From: Rhodoplanes serenus
Lineage (GTDB): Bacteria > Pseudomonadota > Alphaproteobacteria > Rhizobiales > Xanthobacteraceae
Reading direction: 5' to 3'
DNA length: 64,000 nt
Assembly: GCA_945893145.1 (NCBI GenBank)
Contig: CAMDDZ010000022.1
Location: forward strand, 1-64,000
The first letter of the stretch is position 1. Each line of letters starts with the position of its first letter. This document shows, in pieces, positions 52,861 to 61,954 of the stretch. The notes beneath the pieces were generated by a model that did no database searches, had not been told where the DNA came from, and saw only the letters and a program-made list of their open reading frames with translations. Position numbers and translations under genes: made by a program.

Positions 52861-53283
52861 ATGCTGACCTACACGCGCGAAACCCGCATCGAATGGGGCG
52901 ACTGTGACCCCGCGGGCATCGTTTTCTTCCCGCGCTATTTCGCGATGTTTGATAGCTGCACCACGGCGCTGTTCTCCAAGGCGCTCGGTCTGAGCAAATA
53001 TCAGTTCACGCGGCAGTATCAGTTCCAAGGCTATCCGATGGTCGATACGCGGGCGCGCTTCCTCAAGCCCACCAAATTCGGCGACGACGTGGTGATCGAA
53101 ACCAAAGTGACCGAATTCCGCCGGTCGAGTTTCGACGTGCAGCACCGGATCACGCTTAATGGCGAGCTTTGCGTCGAATGCTTCGACACGCGGGTCTGGG
53201 CCGAACGCGACCCCGACAATCCGGAAAAAATTCGGTCGAAGCCGATCCCGCGCGAGGTGATCGCGAAATTCGGCACCACCTGA
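52861..53283 (+). CDS. 4-hydroxybenzoyl-CoA-type thioesterase
   Basis: 140 residues of single hot-dog fold. WGDCDPAGIVFFPRYF near 12 places the catalytic Asp as in the Pseudomonas 4-hydroxybenzoyl-CoA thioesterase. Later VDTRARFLKPTKFGDDV and EFRRSSFDVQHRI match the fold. It would release 4-hydroxybenzoate or vanillate from its CoA ester, ending the pathway. It is 23 bases after the SDR gene. Confidence 0.9.
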   Translation: MLTYTRETRIEWGDCDPAGIVFFPRYFAMFDSCTTALFSKALGLSKYQFTRQYQFQGYPMVDTRARFLKPTKFGDDVVIETKVTEFRRSSFDVQHRITLNGELCVECFDTRVWAERDPDNPEKIRSKPIPREVIAKFGTT

Positions 53284-53314
53284 ACGCGCCGGAGCCAACA
53301 GGCAGCATCCGACG

Positions 53315-54097
53315 ATGCCCGATATCAAGCCCGTTACCCTGATCACAGGCGCATCGGCCGGCATCGGCGCAGCGCTGGCCGATGTGTTCGCCGATCATGG
53401 CCACGAGCTTGTGCTGGTGGCGCGGCGCGCCCCGCAACTCAAGCTACTCGCGGACGCCATCGCCGACCGCGGACGCGCACGGTCGCTCGTGCTCGCGCTC
53501 GACCTAGGGCGCAGCGATGCCACGCTGCGAATCGCCGACGAACTGCGCGACAGCGGCCTTAGCCCCCAATTCGTGGTCAACAATGCCGGCTTCGGCCTGC
53601 TCGGCCAAGCCGCGAGCCTCGACCGCGCCGAGCAAATCGCCATGATCGACCTCAATGTGCGGGTGCTCACCGATCTCTCGCTACGCTTCATTGACAGTCT
53701 GGCGCGGCATCGCGGCGGCATCCTCAACGTCGCTTCGGTCGCGAGCTTCATGCCGGGGCCGGGAATGGCGGTGTACTACGCCACCAAGGCCTATGTGCGG
53801 TCGTTCAGCGAAGCCCTGCACCACGAGCTCAAGCCCAAGGGCGTGCGTGTGACGGCGCTTTGCCCCGGGCCGGTGGAAACCGAATTCATGGCGCGGGCGG
53901 GCGTGCCGGACGATCATTTCCCGCGTTTCCTGATGCGTTCGGCGGCGCGCGTCGCTCGCGAAGGCTATGACGGAATGATGCGCGGCAAGCGCGTCGTGGT
54001 GCCGGGCTCTGACAACAAGGCGGCGGCGCTGCTGCCGAGCTTGTTGCCGCGCGGCCTCATGCTGTCGATTGTCGGAAGGCTGAGCAAAATGCGTTAA
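53315..54097 (+). CDS. SDR family oxidoreductase (DltE/YqjQ-like)
   Basis: 260 residues. The glycine motif is TGASAGIG (about 11-18), VVNNAGFGLLG follows, and the active site holds Ser (NVASVASFMPGPGM) and YYATKAYV. LCPGPVETEF is typical of the broad DltE-like group. The substrate is unknown. It follows the thioesterase gene by 31 bases and may be the last gene of the fcs operon. Confidence 0.86.
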   Translation: MPDIKPVTLITGASAGIGAALADVFADHGHELVLVARRAPQLKLLADAIADRGRARSLVLALDLGRSDATLRIADELRDSGLSPQFVVNNAGFGLLGQAASLDRAEQIAMIDLNVRVLTDLSLRFIDSLARHRGGILNVASVASFMPGPGMAVYYATKAYVRSFSEALHHELKPKGVRVTALCPGPVETEFMARAGVPDDHFPRFLMRSAARVAREGYDGMMRGKRVVVPGSDNKAAALLPSLLPRGLMLSIVGRLSKMR

Positions 54098-54121
54098 GCC
54101 GAGCCGATGCGCGCCCGCGCG

Positions 54122-55333
54122 TCAGATCGCAGCCGGCGTGTACCGGACATCGGCGTCGAAGGCGGCCACCAGGGCCATGCCGCCCTTGGCCCATTGCTCG
54201 ACCGGCAACGGCCCGCACACCAGCATTATGTATTCGTAGGGCGCCCGCATGTCGTTCGCCATGATGAATTGGTAGTGCATGCGAAACAGGTTCCAGCGCA
54301 TCTTGCCGTAGAACTCCGGCGCCAGCATGTCGCGGAAGCGTACCTCCCAAACCAGCGGGTTGCAGCGTTGCGGCCCGGCATCAATGCCGAGGCCGCCGAC
54401 CGGATCGAAGTCGTAAAAATTGAGCGCATCCTTGCGCGCCTGCGCGTCGATCCAGCGGATCGACGGCTCGGTCGCGATCCGTTTGATGACCGCGTGAATC
54501 TTCACGGCGCCACGATGCAGCCCAATCCCCGGCATCAACGAGCCGGGTGTGAGCAGCGTAATCGGCAGGCCGCGCCGGCCAAGATCGGGATCAAGCTCGA
54601 GCGCGCGCGCGACCACTGCCGGCGCGGTGACGCCACCGCCGCTGTGGCCCACCACCACGATCTCGTCGGTATCGTTGGCACGCGCTATCTCGACCAGACG
54701 CCGGGCACCCGCTTCGATCGCCCGGTCGAAGCACGATGGCTCACCCCGCGCATATTCCAGCAGATAGGGCCAATGGCTGTTGATCTGCACCACGAACAGC
54801 CGGTCGGCGAGCGGACGCAGCAGCATAAAGCAACCCAGCGCCGCCACGATGCCAAGCGGAATGGCAAGCCAGGCGGACATGCCGAGGAAAAGCATGGCCA
54901 GCCAGCCGACCAGCCATCCGCCGAGCGCCGACAGAGCAAGCCAATACAGCAGCAGCATCTGGAAATGGACCAGCGCCAGGCCGTACTGCAGCGACGCGCG
55001 AAACACACGGAACAGCGTGCCGGTGAACAGGTAGTTGAACATCCAACAAAGCGCGCGCGGCGCCTGACGCCACATCGACTCCGCCATGTTGGCGCGGATC
55101 ATCTGCTCCTGGCGGAGAAAGTCATAGCGCGTCGAGACCTGCCAGTTCGGGCCGGATGCCTCGACGTCCCAATGCGCGAAGTCATCGGAGTCGATGACGA
55201 GTTCGCCGATCCGGGACTGCAGCGGCCAGTTTTTCAGGAAGCGCCGGAACGAGCGCTGGAACAGGTTGTAGTAACCCTCCGCGCCCTGCGGATCGTAGCC
55301 CTCGACATAGATGACGTGTCTTCGCCGGATCAC
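54122..55333 (-). CDS. Membrane-embedded alpha/beta hydrolase-like protein
   Basis: About 403 residues, family not recognised. After HVIYVEGYDPQGAEGYYNLF comes a soluble part, then hydrophobic segments (about 95-115, 125-145 and 148-175). Next is a serine-hydrolase elbow VVVGHSGGGVTAP (about 225-237), with later acids and His that could complete a triad. The start is uncertain: a GTG at 55333 is the best in-frame codon, 43 bases after the ligase stop, but without a strong ribosome site. It is the third gene of an operon with a methyltransferase and an aryl-CoA ligase. Confidence 0.65.
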   Translation of the reverse strand: MIRRRHVIYVEGYDPQGAEGYYNLFQRSFRRFLKNWPLQSRIGELVIDSDDFAHWDVEASGPNWQVSTRYDFLRQEQMIRANMAESMWRQAPRALCWMFNYLFTGTLFRVFRASLQYGLALVHFQMLLLYWLALSALGGWLVGWLAMLFLGMSAWLAIPLGIVAALGCFMLLRPLADRLFVVQINSHWPYLLEYARGEPSCFDRAIEAGARRLVEIARANDTDEIVVVGHSGGGVTAPAVVARALELDPDLGRRGLPITLLTPGSLMPGIGLHRGAVKIHAVIKRIATEPSIRWIDAQARKDALNFYDFDPVGGLGIDAGPQRCNPLVWEVRFRDMLAPEFYGKMRWNLFRMHYQFIMANDMRAPYEYIMLVCGPLPVEQWAKGGMALVAAFDADVRYTPAAI

Positions 55334-55376
55334 AGCACCACCGCTGTTGCCATGTTTGGAGCTTCGCGCTTCAAGG

Positions 55377-56915
55377 TCAATGAGGATCGCGCCGCAGGCG
55401 CTCACGAAGCTTGTGGCGCTGAAGCTTGCCAGTCGCAGTGCGCGGCAGCTCGGTGACGACCTCGAAGCGCCGCGGCTGCTTGTGGGCGGGCAGCGCCTGC
55501 GACAGCCGCTCGCGCGCGGCCGCCACTGCGGCGGCGCTGTCCGCGCCAGCCACCGGCAGAACATAAAGCACGATCTCGGCGAGCCCGATGGCGCTCTGGC
55601 CCAGCACCGCCGCGGTCTCGGCAACGCCCGGCGTGCCGGCGAGTGTATCCTCGATCTCGGCTGGCGAGACCCAGAGGCTCGACACACGCAGCATGTCGCC
55701 GCTGCGCCCGCGGTGGTGATAGAAGCCATCGGTGTCGCGCACGTACTCGTCGCCGGTCGCAAACCATCCATCCGGCTTGAACTGATCTTGCGGCCGGCGC
55801 GGCGGGTCATTGGCTTGGCTATCAGCCGAGCGATAACCGACGCAGATCGACGGCATGCGCACTTCGAGCCGCCCCGACCGGTCGGGTTCGATGATCACCG
55901 CACCCACGTCATCGACGATGCGCAGCTCAACGCCCGGCATGGCCATTCCCGACGAGCCGGGGCGGCGGAGCTTCGGCAAATTGCCGATCACCATATAGAC
56001 ACACTCCGACGCGCCGAGGCCGTCGAGGATCGGATGCCCGCTGGCGGCCTCCCATTCGTTCCAGATTTGCGGCGGCAGCCGTTCGCCGGCCGACACATAA
56101 TGGCGCAAAGCGCGGAACGCCGGGGTCTGCGGCAGATTGGCATCGATCAGCCGGTGATAGACCGCAGGCACGCTGAGCAGGATGGTTGGCTGAAATCGCT
56201 CGACTGTCGCCGCGATGCTTTCGGCAGTGGCCCAGCGCTCCAGCAGGACATTGGTCGCGCCCATCCGCAGCGCCGCGAACATATTTCCAATCGCATAAGC
56301 GAAGTGAAAGCGCGAGGTGGCGAACAGCCGGTCCTGGTTTGTCGTGCCCAGCACCTGCTCGTAATACTGCGCGCAAATCTCAACGTTGGCATGACGGTGT
56401 TCGACCGCCTTGGGCTGCCCCGTGGTGCCTGAGGTCATCACCCAGAACGCCGGGTCGTCCGGCTCGCGCGCCACGGGCTTGAGCGCCGCGGCGGGCTTGG
56501 CCTTCCACGACGCGAGCTCCTGCTCGCGCTGCATCAACTTGGCCGAAGACGCAGCGGCCGCAATCGCAGCGGACGCAAGCTCGGCGAACTCGTGGTCGAC
56601 CACAATCAATGCGGGCCGTACCACGCCGAAAATCTGCTTAAGCTCGTCGGCGGCCGCGCGGCTCGAGATCGAGACCGCGATCGCGCCGGTCGCCATCGCG
56701 GCAAGGTGCAGCGCGACAATGTCCGGACAGTCGAGCATCAGCATGGCGACGCGATCGCCAGACCGAATTCCGGCATCGCGCAGGCCCGCCGCATATTGGC
56801 TGACACGCGCCGTGAGCTCGCCGTAACTCAGGGATTCGCCCGCGCTCAGAATCGCCGGATGCCCGGGCCCGGAAACCGCAAGCCCGTTCAGCAGGCAATA
56901 CTCGACTGCGTTCAT
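55377..56915 (-). CDS. Benzoate-CoA-ligase-like AMP-forming acyl-CoA synthetase
   Basis: About 512 residues of the ANL superfamily. The P-loop is VMTSGTTGQPKAVEHRH; YVSAGERLPPQIWNEW and GLGASECVYMVIGN form the acyl pocket, as in benzoate/4-hydroxybenzoate ligases. The hinge is WFATGDEYVRDTDGFYHHRG, and the final catalytic Lys is in PRTATGKLQRHKL. The ATG at 56915 is used; a GTG at 56930, immediately after the upstream stop, is an alternative. It probably activates an aromatic acid. Confidence 0.87.
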   Translation of the reverse strand: MNAVEYCLLNGLAVSGPGHPAILSAGESLSYGELTARVSQYAAGLRDAGIRSGDRVAMLMLDCPDIVALHLAAMATGAIAVSISSRAAADELKQIFGVVRPALIVVDHEFAELASAAIAAAASSAKLMQREQELASWKAKPAAALKPVAREPDDPAFWVMTSGTTGQPKAVEHRHANVEICAQYYEQVLGTTNQDRLFATSRFHFAYAIGNMFAALRMGATNVLLERWATAESIAATVERFQPTILLSVPAVYHRLIDANLPQTPAFRALRHYVSAGERLPPQIWNEWEAASGHPILDGLGASECVYMVIGNLPKLRRPGSSGMAMPGVELRIVDDVGAVIIEPDRSGRLEVRMPSICVGYRSADSQANDPPRRPQDQFKPDGWFATGDEYVRDTDGFYHHRGRSGDMLRVSSLWVSPAEIEDTLAGTPGVAETAAVLGQSAIGLAEIVLYVLPVAGADSAAAVAAARERLSQALPAHKQPRRFEVVTELPRTATGKLQRHKLRERLRRDPH

Positions 56916-56930
56916 CGCGGACTGCGCCAC

Positions 56931-57971
56931 TCAGGCGCGCACGGCTTCGATGATCTCGACCGCCGGATGCGCCGTCGGCAGCACGCGCGTAAGCCGCAGC
57001 CCCGCCTTCTCGAACAGCACGCGATACTCTTCTTCGGTACGTTCGCGGCCGCCGGTCAGCAGCATCACGTGCAGGTCGAGCCAGCGGCCGGGGCTCGGCG
57101 TATCGTCGGTCGGCACGGTCTTCTCCAGCACCAGCACGCGCGCGTGCGGTGGCATGGCGCGGCGCACGTTGTTGAGCATCTTCAGGCAGTCGGCGTCGTC
57201 GTAATCGTGCAGCAGGTGACGGAACAGATAGGCGTCGGCGCCATCGGGCACCGACTCGAACACGTCGCCGGCGACAAAGTTCACGCCTGGCAACGGACCG
57301 CCTTCGCCGCGCTGGCCGGCGTCGATGCCCTCCTGCAGATCGAACAGCGTGCCACGCAGGTTCGGATGAGCGGCGAGGATCGCGGACAGCAACATGCCGT
57401 GGCCGCCGCCGACATCGACGATGTGTTTGAACTGCGAGAAGTCGTAGGCCGTGACGATGGCCGGGGTCTCCGGCGAATGCACCTCGACCATCATGCGCTG
57501 GAAGCGCGCACCCTCGGCTGGATTACTGTGCAGCCAGGAGAACAACGGTGCGCCGTGGAGCTGCTCGAACGCGACGCCGCCTTTCATCGCGCTGTCGAGG
57601 TTGGCCCAGATCTCAGCATGATAATCGGTCAGCAGCGAGGCCGAGGTGCGCATGGAATTCGGCGAGTTCGACGTCAACATGCGGCCGAGCGGCGTCAGCG
57701 CGAAACGCCCGCCGGTTGCTTCAGTCACGATGCCGACGGTCGAAAGCGCGCGCAGCAGGCGATAGACGCGGTCCGCATCGAGGCCGCGCGCTACGGCGAT
57801 CGACTTGGCATCGTCGGCGCCGCCCTCCATCGAGTCGGCGAGGCCAAGCCGCGCGAACGAACCGATGGCGTAGGTCACCCACAGGCTGCTGACGAGCTGC
57901 ATCATTCTCTTGTGGAGCGACGCGGGATCGGACGACGGCGCCCTCGGAGGCTTGACGTTTTCGACTTTCAC
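56931..57971 (-). CDS. SAM-dependent O-methyltransferase (acetylserotonin/hydroxyindole type)
   Basis: 346 residues. A helical dimerisation domain (about 20-120; RLLRALSTVGIVTEATGGRF) precedes a Rossmann domain with motif I HIVDVGGGHGMLLSAIL and RHLLHDYDDADCLKML. This layout is that of plant-like and polyketide O-methyltransferases acting on small hydroxyl compounds. The GTG at 57971 has GGAGGGGACC upstream. It is the first gene of the ligase/hydrolase operon. Confidence 0.87.
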   Translation of the reverse strand: MKVENVKPPRAPSSDPASLHKRMMQLVSSLWVTYAIGSFARLGLADSMEGGADDAKSIAVARGLDADRVYRLLRALSTVGIVTEATGGRFALTPLGRMLTSNSPNSMRTSASLLTDYHAEIWANLDSAMKGGVAFEQLHGAPLFSWLHSNPAEGARFQRMMVEVHSPETPAIVTAYDFSQFKHIVDVGGGHGMLLSAILAAHPNLRGTLFDLQEGIDAGQRGEGGPLPGVNFVAGDVFESVPDGADAYLFRHLLHDYDDADCLKMLNNVRRAMPPHARVLVLEKTVPTDDTPSPGRWLDLHVMLLTGGRERTEEEYRVLFEKAGLRLTRVLPTAHPAVEIIEAVRA

Positions 57972-58145
57972 GGTCCCCTCCAGACGCACGCAAAAAAGAC
58001 ACCCGCAATAGGCGCAGCCATAAACGAATTACGTCAATGAATCCAGGAGGATTTGCCCGGCCCGCAGCGGACTGGATTCCTTTACAATGACGGCGTTCTC
58101 AGGCTTGAATCGCCAAAACCCAGCACCAAAACAGGACAGTTCATC

Positions 58146-59870
58146 ATGGCCGGACAGCCGACCGCGCAGCGGGCCGAATCCAACGAGCGCCAGCCCATCG
58201 CGGCCGAGGCGTTCTTGCGTGCGCTGGCCGACCACGGCATCGATTATTTCTTCGCCAATCCGGGCACCGACTTTCCGCCCATCGTCGAGGCCTACAGCCG
58301 CGCCAAGCTTTCCAACGCCAAAGTTCCAACCCCGCTGGTCATTCCGCATGAAAACCTCGCGGTTGCGATGGCGCACGGCGCCTATGCGATGACCGGCCGT
58401 CCGCAAGCCGTGATGCTGCACGTCAACGTCGGCACCGCGAATGCGATCAACAACCTGATCAATCTCAACCGCGACAACATCCCCCTCCTGCTCGCGGCTG
58501 GCCGCACCCCGGTGACCGAGAAGGGCAAGTTCGGCGGCCGCAACCGCTACATCCACTGGGGTCAGGAGATGTTCGATCAGGCCGGGATGCTGCGCGAGGT
58601 GGTGAAGTGGGATTACGAATTGCGCGTGCCTGAGCAGATCACCGACATGGTGACGCGCGCCTATGAGATCATGATGTCGAGCCCGCGCGGACCGGTGTAT
58701 CTGTCGCTGCCGCGCGAGCCGCTGGCGGCGCCGCTGCCCGAGCTGCCGGGCCCAGTGAAGCCGCGCGCCGTGCCGGCCGTGCCGCATCCCGATCCGGCGC
58801 AGATCGCAACGCTTGCTGAATGGATCGCGGCGGCCGAAAAGCCGTTGATCATCACCACGGCGAGCGGCGCAGCCGCGATGGCGCCACTCGGGCGGCTCGC
58901 GGAGAAATACGCGCTGCCGGTGGTGACGCAACGCCAGCGCGCCGTCTGCCTGCCGTCGAGCCATCCGATGCACATGGGCTACGACCCCGGCAGCCTCCTT
59001 CAGGAGGCCGACCTCATCGTCGTGATGGATGCCGACGTGCCGTGGATTCCGAACGAGCAGAACCCGAACGCCAATTGCCGCTTCGCAACCCTCGGCGAGG
59101 ATCCGGCGTTCCGCCGCTATCCGATGCGCAGTTTCCCGAGCGATCTCGCCATCACGTCCGGCACTGCGAGCGCGCTCGAAGCCTTGGAACAAGCGCTGAC
59201 CAAGCACACCGTCCCCGAGTCACGGCTCAGCGCGCGCCGCACCCGCGCCGTCGAATTCAATCGCAAGCGCAACGAGCAGCTCGCGAAAGCCTCCGCCACG
59301 CCAACCGGCGACAAGATCACGCCGGCCTATCTCAGCCGCATGATCGGCGAGACGGTCGGCCAGGACGCCGTCATCTTCAACGAATATTCCATGATCCAAG
59401 ACCACTGCCCCCGCGAAAAGCCAGACACGTTCTATGGCTTAAGCGCGGCCGGCGGGCTCGGCTGGGGCTTCGGCGCGGCGCTGGGCGCCAAGCTCGCGGC
59501 GCCCGATAAGCTCGTGGTCGCGACGCTCGGCGACGGCGCCTACATGTTCTCCAACCCGATGGTCGCGCATTGGGTGTCGGACGTGCACAAGCTGCCGATC
59601 CTCACCATCATCTTCAACAACAGCCGCTATGGCGCGGTGCGCGGCGCGACGCTGTCGATGTTCCGCAATGGTGCGGCCGGCGAGGACGATGGCCGCTTCA
59701 TGGCAGATCTTAACCCGAGCCCGGCCTTCGAGGCTGCCGTCAAGGCGCAGGGCGGCCACGGCGAGCGCGTCGAGAAGGCAGCCGACCTGCCGGCCGCGCT
59801 GGCGCGGGCGCGGGACGTCGTGGTCAAGGAAAAGCGCCAGGCGCTGCTCAACGTGATCTGCCCGTATTGA
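58146..59870 (+). CDS. Thiamine-diphosphate-dependent enzyme (acetolactate synthase/decarboxylase-like)
   Basis: 574 residues in the usual three-domain order. The N-terminal Pyr domain has NPGTDFPPIVEAY and the catalytic Glu in IPHENLAVAMAHG. A middle domain follows, and the PP domain has GDGAYMFSNPMVAHW ending near NNSRYG, which binds Mg and diphosphate. The ligand-specific residues do not reveal the reaction; 2-oxoacid decarboxylase or carboligase are options. The ATG at 58146 is used. It is divergent from the methyltransferase operon, and an amidohydrolase gene follows. Confidence 0.87.
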   Translation: MAGQPTAQRAESNERQPIAAEAFLRALADHGIDYFFANPGTDFPPIVEAYSRAKLSNAKVPTPLVIPHENLAVAMAHGAYAMTGRPQAVMLHVNVGTANAINNLINLNRDNIPLLLAAGRTPVTEKGKFGGRNRYIHWGQEMFDQAGMLREVVKWDYELRVPEQITDMVTRAYEIMMSSPRGPVYLSLPREPLAAPLPELPGPVKPRAVPAVPHPDPAQIATLAEWIAAAEKPLIITTASGAAAMAPLGRLAEKYALPVVTQRQRAVCLPSSHPMHMGYDPGSLLQEADLIVVMDADVPWIPNEQNPNANCRFATLGEDPAFRRYPMRSFPSDLAITSGTASALEALEQALTKHTVPESRLSARRTRAVEFNRKRNEQLAKASATPTGDKITPAYLSRMIGETVGQDAVIFNEYSMIQDHCPREKPDTFYGLSAAGGLGWGFGAALGAKLAAPDKLVVATLGDGAYMFSNPMVAHWVSDVHKLPILTIIFNNSRYGAVRGATLSMFRNGAAGEDDGRFMADLNPSPAFEAAVKAQGGHGERVEKAADLPAALARARDVVVKEKRQALLNVICPY

Positions 59871-59934
59871 TCAACAAGCCCCTCGACAAATCGGGCCGCG
59901 GGCTTAAACCAACGTAACGTTCGGAGGAAACAAC

Positions 59935-60957
59935 ATGACGATGCGCGTCGACGCCTACACCCATTTCATCCCGAGCCGGTTCTACAAAGAGGTGATGTCC
60001 ACCGGCAATCACAAGGACATCGGCAAGCGCATGATGGGCGTGCCGTCGATCTACGACGTCAACGTGCGGCTCAAGGTGGTCGACAAGTTCAAAGACTACG
60101 CGCAGATCCTGTCCTACCCGATGCCGCCCTTCGAGATGATGACCAAGGACGGCAAGCAGGCCGAGGAATACGCCAAGATCGTCAACGACGGCTTCGTCGA
60201 TCTCTGCAAGCAGCACCCTAACCACTTCCCCGGCTGGGTCGCGCAGTGCCCGATGTCAGCGCCGGATGTCGGCGTCCGCGAAGCAGCACGCGCCATGAAG
60301 AACGGCGCGCTCGGCGTGCAGATTTACACCAACGTTGGTGGCCGGCCCCTCGACAACCCCGAGTTCGAGCCGTTCTGGGCAGCGATGAACAAGGCCGGCA
60401 CGCCGATCTGGCTGCATCCCTCGCGCGGCGCGGGCTTTCCCGACTACCAGACCGAGACAAAATCGAGATACGAAATCTGGTGGACGCTCGGCTGGTCCTA
60501 CGAGACCGCCGCCGCCATGTCGCGGCTGGTGTTCTCCAAGATCATGGACAAGTACCCGAAGCTGAAGATCATCACCCACCATTTCGGTGGCATCGTGCCG
60601 ATGCTCGAAGGCCGCATCGGACCCGGCTGGGATCAGATCGGCGCACGCACCTCCGACGAGGACTTGCAGGCGCTAAAGCGCTCGCTGAAGAAGCGTCCGC
60701 TCGACTACTTCAAGCACAACTTCTACTGCGACACCGCCGTGTTCGGCGGCAAGCCAGCAACCGTGTGCGGTCTCGAGTTCTATGACCCGGACAAGATCGT
60801 GTTCGCCTCGGACTGCCCGTTCGACCCGGAGAAGGGCACCTATTACATCCGCGAGACGCTGAAGATTCTCGACGGGCTGAAGATGTCCAAGGCCAAGTAC
60901 AAGGCCATCATGCACGGCAATCTGGAGAAGCTGACCGGCAAGAAGCTGGTGAAATGA
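59935..60957 (+). CDS. ACMSD-like amidohydrolase with altered metal site
   Basis: 340 residues of the PF04909 group, which includes aminocarboxymuconate-semialdehyde, gamma-resorcylate and 5-carboxyvanillate decarboxylases. The usual HxH near the start reads DAYTHFIP, with Tyr in place of the first His. Later ligands are present: IWLHPSRG, ITHHFGGIVPMLEGR and FASDCPFDPEKG. A non-hydrolytic decarboxylation of an aromatic or muconate acid is likely by family. GGAGGAAAC precedes the ATG, 64 bases after the thiamine-diphosphate enzyme. Confidence 0.86.
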   Translation: MTMRVDAYTHFIPSRFYKEVMSTGNHKDIGKRMMGVPSIYDVNVRLKVVDKFKDYAQILSYPMPPFEMMTKDGKQAEEYAKIVNDGFVDLCKQHPNHFPGWVAQCPMSAPDVGVREAARAMKNGALGVQIYTNVGGRPLDNPEFEPFWAAMNKAGTPIWLHPSRGAGFPDYQTETKSRYEIWWTLGWSYETAAAMSRLVFSKIMDKYPKLKIITHHFGGIVPMLEGRIGPGWDQIGARTSDEDLQALKRSLKKRPLDYFKHNFYCDTAVFGGKPATVCGLEFYDPDKIVFASDCPFDPEKGTYYIRETLKILDGLKMSKAKYKAIMHGNLEKLTGKKLVK

Positions 60958-61048
60958 CCGCCTCAGGCGGTCATCCCGGGCGCGAGCATAGCGAGCGCGG
61001 CCGGGATCGAGCTACATTGACGTCATGGCCGGGCCGCAGCCCGGCCAT
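60955..61048. repeat. Three consecutive hairpins after the amidohydrolase gene
   Basis: Hairpin 1: TGACCGCC / GGCGGTCA (60955-60973), overlapping the stop codon. Hairpin 2: ATCCCGG / CCGGGAT (60973-61007). Hairpin 3: ATGGCCGGGC / GCCCGGCCAT (61025-61048) over CGCA. It is related to the CCCGGC repeats at 29732 and 33204 and probably acts as a transcript end. Confidence 0.7.
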
Positions 61049-61116
61049 TCGTTTGAAGCCCTTGCCTCCCCGCCCCGTGCGCTTCAAGATTCGCCGCCGG
61101 AATTGAGAGCGACGCA

Positions 61117-61887
61117 ATGAAGCGGCCCGTGGTTGGCGTGATCGCCAGCCTGCACATGCTGGAAAACCGATACGCGGCGCAACGCGTCGGCGAGCGCAAC
61201 CTTCAGGCCGTGGTGGACGTGGCGGGCGCCATGCCGGTGATGTTTGCGGGCTGCCCGGCACTCACCGACGTCGAGGAGTTGCTCGAAATCGTCGACGGCG
61301 TGTTGCTGACCGGCGCACGCGCCAATGTGCATCCGAGCCGCTTCGGCGCCGAGCCGCATCCCAAGCACGAGCCCTACGATGAGCGGCGCGACGCCATAGC
61401 GTTCGCCGTGATCGAGGCCTGCGTCGAGCGCGGCGTGCCGTTGCTCGGCATCTGCCGCGGCTTCCAGGAGATGGCGGTCGCCTATGGCAGCACGCTGCAT
61501 CCCGAAATCCGGGAATTGCCGGGCCGCGCGAACCACCGCGCACCGCGCCAGGCCAACGGCGAATTCCATCCGGATCAGGATGTCGTCTTCGGCGATCGCC
61601 ACGATGTACGTCTCGTCTCGGGCGGCGCCTTTGCGCAGCTGTTCGGCCGTGAAACCATTCGTGTGAATTCGCTGCACGGCCAGGGCATTCTCGAACCCGG
61701 CAAACGTATCGTCGTTGAGGGTGTCGCAGAGGACGGCACCATCGAAGCGATCCGAATTTCCAACGCGCCGGGCTTTGCGCTCGGTGTGCAATGGCACGCG
61801 GAATACGACCCGCAGAAGAACCCGATCAATCGCGCGCTGTTCCAAGCATTCGGCGAGGCCGTCGCGGCGAAAAAGCGCGCGGTGTAG
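61117..61887 (+). CDS. Gamma-glutamyl-gamma-aminobutyrate hydrolase family (class I glutamine amidotransferase)
   Basis: 256 residues of the peptidase C26 / PuuD group. The nucleophile Cys is in LLGICRGFQEMAVAYG, and the His of VQWHAEYDPQKNP and the following Glu complete the triad. VDGVLLTGARANVHPSRFG is the typical oxyanion region. It would hydrolyse gamma-glutamyl bonds, as in putrescine degradation, but no other puu gene is nearby. Starts at an ATG at 61117. Confidence 0.9.
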   Translation: MKRPVVGVIASLHMLENRYAAQRVGERNLQAVVDVAGAMPVMFAGCPALTDVEELLEIVDGVLLTGARANVHPSRFGAEPHPKHEPYDERRDAIAFAVIEACVERGVPLLGICRGFQEMAVAYGSTLHPEIRELPGRANHRAPRQANGEFHPDQDVVFGDRHDVRLVSGGAFAQLFGRETIRVNSLHGQGILEPGKRIVVEGVAEDGTIEAIRISNAPGFALGVQWHAEYDPQKNPINRALFQAFGEAVAAKKRAV

Positions 61888-61954
61888 GCTTGCGCCTGTG
61901 GGTTCCCACGGTCGCGCCCATGAAACGCCGTGCTTCATCTGCTAGCGTCCCGTG

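Noticed and set aside
55334-55810. N-terminal extension of the membrane hydrolase frame into the ligase gene
   Set aside because: Arg/Ser-rich shadow of the ligase C-terminus.
56592-58040. 482-codon plus-strand frame over the ligase and methyltransferase genes
   Set aside because: Antisense shadow; both sense genes are clear families.
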